A DNA stretch of 64,000 bases, taken from contig JAXCGZ010015121.1 in NCBI GenBank assembly GCA_037179515.1, forward strand, positions 2,501 to 66,500, read 5' to 3'. Shown in pieces: positions 31,751 to 41,585 of this stretch; position 1 is the stretch's first letter, and each line of letters opens with the position of its first letter. The stretch comes from Halocaridina rubra. Taxonomy: Eukaryota > Arthropoda > Malacostraca > Decapoda > Atyidae. Below the pieces are notes generated by a model. The model searched no databases. It worked only from the letters and a program-made list of their open reading frames with translations, and was not told the DNA's origin. The position numbers were made by a program, and so were the translations under genes.

Positions 31751-32420
31751 CAAAGCATTTGGGCAGGGCATTACATACCCCATCCTTCATCTTGTCGTAC
31801 GTCTATTCTAAATATCTGGCAATTCCTCTCCATAATACTTTCATTGTCCTTACTTGGTAACCAAACCAGCAAAGAAGACTATGTTTCACTCTCTCCATTA
31901 AACCATGTCTACACATCTCTCTCCTTACTCTAAGAAACCATCTGATTTCACAGAGCCTTCTAAGGCATTTTGTCTGCACTACAGTTTATCCAACAATGTA
32001 TCCAGTGTCCAGTGCACACTACCATGCAATGCTTTAGGGGCAGCTATCCATCATACAATCCAAACATGGTCAAATATGACATGAACCAATTTCCACATCC
32101 TACTTAATGTGCTCAATAGCTTCACCCCTCCTATTCCACCATCTTGCATTCATTCTCTAACTACCATCTGCCTACCGATATGTCCCATATATCTGAAACT
32201 TTTAACCTTCTCAAGTGAAATACCATTTATTTAGAACTAAGTTACCCAATCTCCCTTCTATATCACAGTAAAAGCACTATATTCTTCCTAAATACCTTGC
32301 CAACTTCACCAATCTCTGCAGTATTGCCTCTGACGCAGCCATTACGGCAGTGTCATGGCATACAGTGATTGGCGCACTTCTTAACTTTACTTCTGTCATA
32401 TAGATCTACCCAATGCACTC
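31751..32420 (-). mobile_element. Decayed RTE-like retrotransposon fragment, antisense
   Basis: On the minus strand, 32363 to 32280 reads HDTAVMAASEAILQRLVKLA (YADDTAVMA-type palm motif with the tyrosine-aspartate region degraded), followed leftwards by traces of the thumb region (KFQIYGTY, ADGS, NECKMVE). Full of stops. Confidence 0.55.
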
Positions 32421-33647
32421 CGTTTTACCTGTCATTAATCCATTTGAGTATACATATCTGAGGTGCTTTACACACTCTTCAAGACTTATTCTTAAGCATA
32501 AACGTTAACAGTGTCATACCCACTAGCATTAAGGAAAACCATAATTACAGTAAAGTATAGTAAATAGGAATTCCGCTATTATAGAATTGCCTTTCTCTAC
32601 AACAGATATGTTTGATTACTGATAAAGCTCTCTGTATAAAATATGTAATACTATAGGATCTTCACTGCATATTTTCAAGCACAGAGTCAAGGAAACTGAA
32701 CCACTTTTTGAATCTTCCCAATATATAAATAATGGCTTTGAATATGCACCTCGTGGAAAGACTTAAGCCATATATTTGGAACAAGCTTTCAGTTTCATGC
32801 ATAGTTTGTCGTTATATAATTGTCAGCTGTTGCATAGCATTTAATCCATATAGATTTACTCTGTTGTGTTCTCTCTCTCTTCTGTTTCTAGTTCTTAATA
32901 CCAAGAAGACACCACTGTATTTGTATAATTACATACTGCATCTAAAATTTGAGAACTTATGCATTATAAAACTTGCCAGATGTATGCTTCCTAGATAAAA
33001 TGTGCATAAAATAAGAAGCATTTTTATTTACTGATGACACCTCTCAATGAAGCTATCAGGGCCACAATTACTTCACTGTTTCACCCTTTCTATTCCAACA
33101 TCTCTTAATGGTTGTTCTTGGACAAGGAAATAAACTGAGGAAGGGCATAAAAGTGCCCCAACTCTTATCACCTTTTAGTTGTTTTGTACAACAGGGAGAG
33201 TACACACAGATAGGATTCTTTCTAAATGTTGTTGGCATAGGTATATAAACAGGTTATGGAAAGAGTACTCCAATAAACACCGGGAAAATTCCTTTCATAA
33301 AGTCATAATTTATAAGTTTGTCACTTTGACACAGTGCAACGCAAATGGTCTTTGCAATGAGGTAGGTGGATAATCATGGCTTTGAGATTGGTGGGTGCTA
33401 TCTGGTTGTACTCAAAATGGCAGTAAACTCTCTTACCTGTTATCTCAAGCCAGCCTACCTAAAAAGTAACTTCCTTTTCCCCCCTCATTCACTTCATGGT
33501 CACACAAAAGGTTAACTATCAGCCTGTTTGTTGTGTGCAAATGGAATTCTTTTAGCAACTCTATGGGGCAGTAGAGCACCATTAATCCATGGCTATGAGT
33601 ATCAGGTTGCACATCCAATCTCTGACCTAAAAGAACACACATACACA
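32421..33647. other. Unassigned interval in the LINE cluster
   Basis: 1.2 kb AT-rich sequence without a recognised gene or element. Short frames such as 32732-32998 have no domain-like features. Confidence 0.55.
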
Positions 33648-34169
33648 CACATGAACAAGGAAATGTTCAGAAATATTTATGTAACCTATGTGAGGCCAAA
33701 ACTTGAATATACAGCCCCCGTTTGGAATCCGCACTTGAAAAAGCACGTAATTAAGCTGGGAAAAGTTCAGTGACTTGTCACAAGACTAGTGCCAGAAATA
33801 TGCAATCTCAGTTATGATGAGAGGTTGAGGGAATTCGACTTACTATCACTCAAAGCTAGAAAATTGAGGGGGGATATGGTGACAGTTTTTAAATTCCTTC
33901 ATGGTTATGACAGAGTGGATAGGGATCAATATTTTGATATGGCTGGCACTAGAATTAGAGGTTATAGTTTGAAACTTCGTAAGAAAACTTCTTTGCAGGA
34001 TGTAAGTGTAGTTGATAATTGGAATTCGCTAAGTGAGGAGGTAGTTAATGCTACCTCAATCCATAGTTTTAAGGACAAGTATGATAAGTATCACTACATA
34101 CAAAATGGAACCGATCAGGAGACGGGAAGTTACGAGCTTTGGGATCTTTCCCGTAAACACAGTTAGGTA

Positions 34170-34171
<2 letters not shown>
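33648..34171 (+). mobile_element. AC-associated LINE copy 6, older and diverged
   Basis: Starts ATGAACAAGGAAATGTTCAG after a short (CA)n. Frames 33528-33773 (partly upstream sequence) and 33789-34166; a stop at 33771-33773 and a deletion inside the KYFFSVRV motif. Tail AGTTAGGTAATTAC(AC)n. Clearly more diverged than copies 4, 5 and 7-12. Confidence 0.92.

Positions 34172-34222
<51 letters not shown>
34172..34222. repeat. (CA)n tract between LINE copies 6 and 7
   Basis: About 51 bp of CA; copy 7 starts at its end (CACAATCAATGGC, where the element reads GCAATCAATGGC). Confidence 0.97.
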
Positions 34223-34226
<4 letters not shown>

Positions 34227-35298
34227 AATGGCTAGAATAGGTGGAAATGTTTTGGAATGGATAAAAACTTACTTAGAAGGAAGGGAACAGAGGGTTAGAG
34301 TAAGACACTCAGTGTCTGAATGGAGAAGAGTTAGTAGTGGAGTTCCACAGGGCTCAGTTTTAGGGCCACTTTTGTTCCTTGTGTATGTAAATGACCTACC
34401 AGAGTGTGTAAATTCATTCATGAATATGTTTGCAGATGATGCAAAGATTGTGAAGAAAGTAAAAAACGAGAACAATGGTAGAGAACTTCAGGAGGATCTA
34501 AATAATCTGCATGAGTGGTCTGAAAAGTGGCTAATGAAATTCAATACTTCAAAATGTAAGGTAATGAGAATGGGTACAAGTGCAAGAAGGCCCAAGCTTG
34601 ACTACTCGGTGGCTGGAGTACAACTTCAAGAGACAGAAAATGAGAGAGATCTAGGAGTAAACATACTGGCAGATTTGTCTCCAGAAATACATATAAATGG
34701 CATAGTAAGGGCAGCATATGCATTCTTATCAAATGTAAGGGTAGCCTTCAGGCACATGGACAAGGAAATGTTCAGAAATATATATGTAACCTATGTGAGG
34801 CCAAAACTCGAATATGCAGCCCCCTTTTGGAATCGGCACTTGAAAAAGCACATAGCTAAGCTTGAAAAAGTTCAAAGACATGCCACGAAACTGGTGCCAG
34901 AAATACGCAATCTCAGTTATGATGAGAGGCTGAGGGAATTAGACTTACCATCACTCGAAGCTAGAAGAGTGAGGGGGGATATGGTGACAGTCTTTAAATT
35001 CCTTCATGGTTATGATAGAGTGGATAGGGATCGATATTTTGATATGGCTGGCTCTAGAACTAGAGGTCATAGTTTGAAGCTTCGTAAGAAAACTTGTTTG
35101 CAGGATGCAAGGAAATACTTTTTCAGTGTAAGAATAGTTGATAATTGGAATTGGCTAAGCGAGGAGGTAGTTAATGCTATCTCAATCCATAGTTTTAAGG
35201 ACAGGTATGATAAGTATCACTAAGTATAAAATGGAACCGATCAGGAGACGGGAAGATACGAGCTTTGGGCTCTTTCCCGTAAACACAATTAGGTAATC
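34222..35298 (+). mobile_element. AC-associated LINE copy 7 (5'-truncated)
   Basis: Starts AATCAATGGCTAGAATAGG. Intact frame 34228-35223. Ends AATTAGGTAATC(AC)n with a CACATACACA variant before copy 8. Confidence 0.95.
34228..35223 (+). CDS. RT C-terminal half, LINE copy 7, uninterrupted
   Basis: 331 codons, same start and stop positions as the frame in copy 4 and nearly the same sequence (for example QDARKYFF instead of QDVRKYFF). Contains FADDAK. A truncated polymerase fragment. Confidence 0.85.
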   Translation: MARIGGNVLEWIKTYLEGREQRVRVRHSVSEWRRVSSGVPQGSVLGPLLFLVYVNDLPECVNSFMNMFADDAKIVKKVKNENNGRELQEDLNNLHEWSEKWLMKFNTSKCKVMRMGTSARRPKLDYSVAGVQLQETENERDLGVNILADLSPEIHINGIVRAAYAFLSNVRVAFRHMDKEMFRNIYVTYVRPKLEYAAPFWNRHLKKHIAKLEKVQRHATKLVPEIRNLSYDERLRELDLPSLEARRVRGDMVTVFKFLHGYDRVDRDRYFDMAGSRTRGHSLKLRKKTCLQDARKYFFSVRIVDNWNWLSEEVVNAISIHSFKDRYDKYH

Positions 35299-35317
35299 AC
35301 ACACACACACACATACA

Positions 35318-36749
35318 CATGATGCTGGAAACAAGCAAATGTGATACCTATCTTCAAAAAGGGAAGGAGGGATACGGCTCTGAACTATAGACCAGTTTCC
35401 TTGACCAGCATAGTTTGCAAAGTTATGGAGAAACTACTAAGGAAACATATCTCTCTTCACTTGGAATCCTTCAACTTTTTGTCAGTGAGGCAACATGGCT
35501 TCAGAGAAGGTAGATCAACAGTAACAAACTTATTAGAATTTTATGATGAGGTAAGCCAAATCTTACAGGAAAGAGAGGGCTGGGCAGATTGCATATTCCT
35601 AGACTTCCAGAAAGCGTTTGACACTGTTCCACATGGGAGACTTATTAGGAAGCTGCAATCAATGGCTAGAATAGGTGGAAATGTTTTGGAATGGATAAAA
35701 ACTTACTTAGAAGGAAGGGAACAGAGGGTTAGAGTAAGACACTCAGTGTCTGAAAGGAGAAGAGTTAGTAGTGGAGTTCCACATGGTTCAGTTTTAGGGC
35801 CACTTTTGTTCCTTGTATATGTAAATGACCTACCAGAGTGTGTAAATTCATTCATGAATATGTTTACAGATGATGCAAAGATTGTGAAGAAAGTAATAAA
35901 CGAGAACAATGGTAGAGAACTTCAGGAGGATCTAAATAATCTGCATGAGTGGTCAGAAAAGTGGCTAATGAAATTCAATACTTCAAAATGTAAGGTAATG
36001 AGAATGGGTACAAGTGCAAGAAGGCCCAAGCTTGACTACTCGGTGGCTGGAGTACAACTTCAAGAGACAGAAAATGAGAGAGATCTAGGAGTAAACATAC
36101 TGGCAGATTTGTCTCCAGAAATACATATAAATGGCATAGTAAGGGCAGCATATGCATTCTTATCAAATGTAAGGGTAGCCTTCAGGCACATGGACAAGGA
36201 AATGTTCAGAAATATTTATGTAACCTATGTGAGGCCAAAACTCGATTATGCAGCCCCCTTTTTGAATCTGCACTTGAAAAAGCACATAGCTAAGTTTGAA
36301 AAAGTTTAAAGACATGCCACGAAACTGGTGCCAGAAATACGCAATCTCAGTTATGATGAGACGCTGAGGGAATTAGACTTACCATCACTCGAAGCTAGAA
36401 GAGTGAGGGGGGATATGGTGACAGTCTTTAAATTCCTTCATGGTTATGATAGAGTGGATAGGGATCGATATTTTGATATGGCTGGCTCTAGAACTAGAGT
36501 TCATAGTTTGATGCTTCGTAAGAAAACTTGTTTGCAGGATGTAAGGAAATACTTTTTCAGTGTAAGAGTAGTTGATAATTGGAATTGGCTAAGCGAGGAG
36601 GTAGTTAATGCTATCTCAATCCATAGTTTTAAGGACAGGTATGATAAATCTCACTAAGTATAAAATGGAACCGATCAGGAGACGGGAAAATACGAGCTTT
36701 GGGCTCTTTCCGTAAACACAATTAGGTAATCACAATTAGGTAATCACAC
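35318..36749 (+). mobile_element. AC-associated LINE copy 8
   Basis: Starts ATGATGCTGGAAACAAGC in RT fingers. Frame 35341-36309 (322 codons) ends at CAA to TAA near 36307; frame 36328-36657 completes it. Private changes LDYAAPF, KFEKV, RTRVHSL and RYDKSH recur in copy 10. FADDAK has become FTDDAK. Confidence 0.95.
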
Positions 36750-37864
36750 ACACATGGGAGAGTTATTAGGAAGCTGCAATCAATGGCTAGAATAGGTGGA
36801 AATGTTTTGGAATGGATAAAAACTTACTTAGAAGGAAGGGAACAGAGGGTTAGAGTAAGACACTCAGTGTCTGAAAGGAGAAGAGTTAGTAGTGGAGTTC
36901 CACATGGTTCAGTTTTAGGGCCACTTTTGTTCCTTGTATATGTAAATGACCTACCAGAGTGTGTAAATTCATTCATGAATATGTTTGCAGATGATGCAAA
37001 GATTGTGAAGAAAGTAAAAAACGAGAACAATGGTAGAGAACTTCAGGAGGATCTAAATAATCTGCATGAGTGGTCAGAAAAGTGGCTAATGAAATTCAAT
37101 ACTTCAAAATGTAAGGTAATGAGAATGGGTACAAGTGCAAGAAGGCCCAAGCTTGACTACTCGGTGGCTGGAGTACAACTTCAAGAGACAGAAAATGAGA
37201 GAGATCTAGGAGTAAACATACTGGCAGATTTGTCTCCAGAAATACATATAAATGGCATAGAAAGGGCAGCATATGCATTCTTATCAAATGTAAGGGTAGC
37301 CTTCAGGCACATGGACAAGGAAATGTTCAGAAATATTTATGTAACCTATGTGAGGCCAAAACTCGAATATGCAGCCCCCTTTTGGAATCGGCACTTGAAA
37401 AAGCACATAGCTAAGCTTGAAAAAGTTCAAAGACATGCCACGAAACTGGTGCCAGAAATACGCAATCTAAGTTATGATGAGAGGCTGAGGGAATTAGACT
37501 TACCATCACTCGAAGCTAGAAGAGTGAGGGGGGGATATGGTGACAGTCTTTAAATTCCTTCATGGTTATGATAGAGTGGATAGGGATTGATATTTTGATA
37601 TGGCTGGCTCTAGAACTAGAGGTCATAGTTTGAAGCTTCGTAAGAAAACTTGTTTGCAGGATGTAAGAAAATACTTTTTCAGTGTAAGAGTAGTTGATAA
37701 TTGGAATTGGCTAAGCGAGGAGGTCGTTAATGCTATCTCAATCCATAGTTTTAAGGACAAGTATGATAAGTATCACAAAGTATAAAATGGAACCGATCAG
37801 GAGACGGGAAGATACGAGCTTTGGGCTCTTTCCCGTAAACACAATTAGGTAATCACACACACAC
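36750..37864 (+). mobile_element. AC-associated LINE copy 9
   Basis: Starts ACACATGGGAGAGTTATTAGG, the same truncation point as copies 4, 11 and 12. Frame 36783-37553 is broken by one extra G in the GGGGGG run near 37530; frame 37600-37785 follows. The stop codon is lost (TAA to AAA near 37777). Shares NGIERAA with copy 10. Confidence 0.95.
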
Positions 37865-37866
37865 AC

Positions 37867-39336
37867 TCATATTTAATGAGTCACTGGAGTCGGGGAGATT
37901 CCAAGATGCTGGAAACAAGCAAATGTGATACCTATCTTCAAAAAGGGAAGGAGGGATACGGCTCTGAACTATAGACCAGTTTCCTTGACCAGCATAGTTT
38001 GCAAAGTTATGGAGAAACTACTAGGGAAACATATCTCTCTTCACTTGGAATCCTTCAACTTTTTGTCAGTGAGGCAATATGGCTTCAGAGAAGGTAGATC
38101 AACAGTAACAAACTTATTAGAATTTTATGATGAGGTAAGCCAAATCTTACAGGAAAGAGAGGGCTGGGCAGATTGCATATTCCTAGACTTCCAGAAAGCG
38201 TTTGACACTGTTCCACATGGGAGACTTATTAGGAAGCTGCAATCAATGGCTAGAATAGGTGGAAATGTTTTGGAATGGAAAAAAAACTTACTTAGAAGGA
38301 AGGGAACAGAGGGTTAGAGTAAGACACTCAGTGTCTTAATGGAGAAGAGTTAGTAGTGGAGTTCCACAGGGTTCAGTTTTAGGGCCACTTTTGTTCCTTG
38401 TATATGTAAATGACCTACCAGAGTGTGTAAATTCATTCATGAATATGTTTGCAGATGATGCAAAGATTGTGAAGAAAATAAAAAACGAGAACAATGGTAG
38501 AGAACTTCAGGAGGATCTAAATAATCTGCATGAGTGGTCAGAAAAGTGGCTAATGAAAATCAATACTTCAAAATGTAAGGTAATGAGAATGGGTACAAGT
38601 GCAAGAAGGCCCAAGCTTGACTACTCGGTGGCTGGAGTACAACTTCAAGAGACAGAAAATGAGAGAGATCTAGGAGTAAACATACTGGCAGATTTGTCTC
38701 CAGAAATACATATAAATGGCATAGAAAGGGCAGCATATGCATTCTTATCAAATATAAGGGTAGCCTTCAGGCACATGGACAAGGAAATGTTCAGAAATAT
38801 TTATGTAACCTATGTGAGGCCAAAACTCGATTATGCAGCCCCCTTTTGGAATCGGCACTTGAAAAAGCACATAGCTAAGTTTGAAAAAGTTCAAAGACAT
38901 GCCACGAAACTGGTGCCAGAAATACGCAATCTCAGGTATGATGAGAGGCTGAGGGAATTAGACTTACCATCACTCGAAGCTAGAAGAGTGAGGGGGGATA
39001 TGGTGACAGTCTTTAAATTCCTTCATGGTTATGATAGAGTGGATAGGGATCGATATTTTGATATGGCTGGCTCTAGAACTAGAGTTCATAGTTTGAAGCT
39101 TCGTAAGAAAACTTGTTTGCAGGATGTAAGGAAATACTTTTTCAGTGTAAGAGTAGTTGATAATTGGAATTGGCTAAGCGAGGAGGTAGTTAATGCTATC
39201 TCAATCCATAGTTTTAAGGACAGGTATGATAAATCTCACTAAGTATAAAATGGAACCGATCAGGAGACGGGAAGATACGAGCTTTGGGCTCTTTCCCGTA
39301 AACACAATTAGGTAATCACAATTAGGTAATCACAGA
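37867..39336 (+). mobile_element. AC-associated LINE copy 10
   Basis: Starts ACTCATATTTAATGAGTCACTGG. Frames 37925-38317 and 38391-39242, broken by extra A bases near 38280 and a TAA near 38336. Carries LDYAAPF, KFEKV, RTRVHSL and DKSH (as copy 8) and NGIERAA (as copy 9). Ends with two AATTAGGTAATCAC units. Confidence 0.95.
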
Positions 39337-40457
39337 CACATGGGAGACTTATTAGGAAGCTGCAATCAATGGCTAGAATAGGTGGAAATGTTTTGGAATG
39401 GATAAAAACTTACTTAGAAGGAAGGGAACAGAGGGTTAGAGTAAGACACTCAGTGTCTGAATGGAGAAGAGTTAGTAGTGGAGTTCCACAGGGTTCAGTT
39501 TTAGGGCCACTTTTGTTCCTTGTATATGTAAATGACCTACCAGAGTGTGTAAATTCATTCATGAATATGTTTGCAGATGATGCAAAGATTGTGAAGAAAG
39601 TAAAAAACGAGAACAATGGTAGAGAACTTCAGGAGGATCTAAATAATCTGCATGAGTGGTCAGAAAAGTGGCTAATGAAATTCAATACTTCAAAATGTAA
39701 GGTAATGAGAATGGGTACAAGTGCAAGAAGGACCAAGCTTGACTACTCGGTGGCTGGAGTACAACTTCAAGAGACAGAAAATGAGAGAGATCTAGGAGTA
39801 AACATACTGGCAGATTTGTCTCCAGAAATACATATAAATTGCATAGTAAGGGCAGCATATGCATTCTTATCAAATGTAAGGGTAGCCTTCAGGCACATGG
39901 ACAAGGAAATGTTCAGAAATATTTATGTAACCTATGTGAGGCCAAAACTCGAATATGCAGCCCCCTTTTGGAATCGGCACTTGAAAAAGCACATAGCTAA
40001 GCTTGAAAAAGTTCAAAGACATGCCACGAAACTGGTGCCAGAAATACGCAATCTCAGTTATGATGAGAGGCTGAGGGAATTGGACTTACCATAACTCGAA
40101 GCTAGAAGAGTGAGGGGGGGATATGGTGACAGTCTTTAAATTCCTTCATGGTTATGATAGAGTGGATAGGGATCGATATTTTGATATGGCAGGCTCTAGA
40201 ACTAGAGTTCATAGTTTGAAGCTTCGTAAGAAAACTTGTTTGCAGGATGTAAGGAAATACTTTTTCAGTGTAAGAGTAGTTGATAATTGGAATTGGCTAA
40301 GCGAGGAGGTAGTTAATGCTATCTCAATCCATAGTTTTAAGGACAGGTATGATAAATCTCACTAAGTATAAAATGGAACCGATCAGGAGACGGGAAGATA
40401 CGAGCTTTGGGCTCTTTCCCGTAAACACAATTAGGTAATCACAATTAGGTAATCACA
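39337..40457 (+). mobile_element. AC-associated LINE copy 11
   Basis: Starts ACACATGGGAGACTTATTAG after CACAG. Frame 39369-40094 ends at a TCA to TAA change (ELDLP-stop, 40092-40094), followed by a G-run frameshift and frame 40123-40365. Shares RRTKLDYS, the stop and the frameshift with copy 12. Confidence 0.95.
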
Positions 40458-41580
40458 GACACATGGGAGACTTATTAGGAAGCTGCAATCAATGGCTAGA
40501 ATAGGTGGAAATGTTTTGGAATGGATAAAAACTTACTTAGAAGGAAGGGAACAGAGGGTTAGAGTAAGACACTCAGTGTCTGAATGGAGAAGAGTTAGTA
40601 GTGGAGTTCCACAGGGTTCAGTTTTAGGGCCACTTTTGTTCCTTGTATATGTAAATGACCTACCAGAGTCTGTAAATTCATTCATGAATATGTTTGCAGA
40701 TGATGCAAAGATTGTGAAGAAAGTAAAAAACGAGAACAATGGTAGAGAACTTCAGGAGGATCTAAATAATCTGCATGAGTGGTCAGAAAAGTGGCTAATG
40801 AAATTCAATACTTCAAAATGTAAGGTAATGAGAATGGGTACAAGTGCAAGAAGGACCAAGCTTGACTACTCGGTGGCTGGAGTACAACTTCAAGAGACAG
40901 AAAATGAGAGAGATCTAGGAGTAAACATACTGGCAGATTTGTCTCCAGAAATACATATAAATGGCATAGTAAGGGCAGCATATGCATTCTTATCAAATGT
41001 AAGGGTAGCCTTCAGGCACATGGACAAGGAAATGTTCAGAAATATTTATGTAACCTATGTGAGGCCAAAACTCGAATATGCAGCCCCCTTTTGGAATCGG
41101 CACTTGAAAAAGCACATAGCTAAGCTTGAAAAAGTTCAAAGACATGCCACGAAACTGGTGCCAGAAATACGCAATCTCAGTTATGATGAGAGGCTGAGGG
41201 AATTGGACTTACCATAACTCGAAGCTAGAAGAGTGAGGGGGGGATATGGTGACAGTCTTTAAATTCCTTCATGGTTATGATAGAGTGGATAGGGATCGAT
41301 ATTTTGATATGGCTGGCTCTAGAACTAGAGTTCATAGTTTGAAGCTTCGTAAGAAAACTTGTTTGCAGGATGTAAGGAAATACTTTTTCAGTGTAAGAAT
41401 AGTTGATAATTGGAATTGGCTAAGCGAGGAGGTAGTTAATGCTATCTCAATCCATAGTTTTAAGGACAGGTATGATAAGTATCACTAAGTATAAAATGGA
41501 AGCGATCAGGAGACGGGAAGATACGAGCTTTGGGCTCTTTCCCGTAAGCACAATTAGGTAATTACAATTAGGTAATCACA
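40458..41580 (+). mobile_element. AC-associated LINE copy 12
   Basis: Same 5' junction (CACAGACACATGGGAG), same RRTKLDYS change, same ELDLP-stop and same seven-G frameshift as copy 11. Frames 40492-41217 and 41246-41488. Differs at its 3' end (RYDKYH; GGAAGCGATC). Confidence 0.95.
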
Positions 41581-41585
41581 CACAC

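Noticed and set aside
32732..32998. 88-codon + strand ORF
   Set aside because: AT-rich chance frame without flanking splice sites or recognisable motif.
24489..41580. Regular repeats as a CRISPR array or a satellite
   Set aside because: Units are 0.2-2.9 kb with RT and endonuclease coding sequence and LINE tails; the DNA is eukaryotic.
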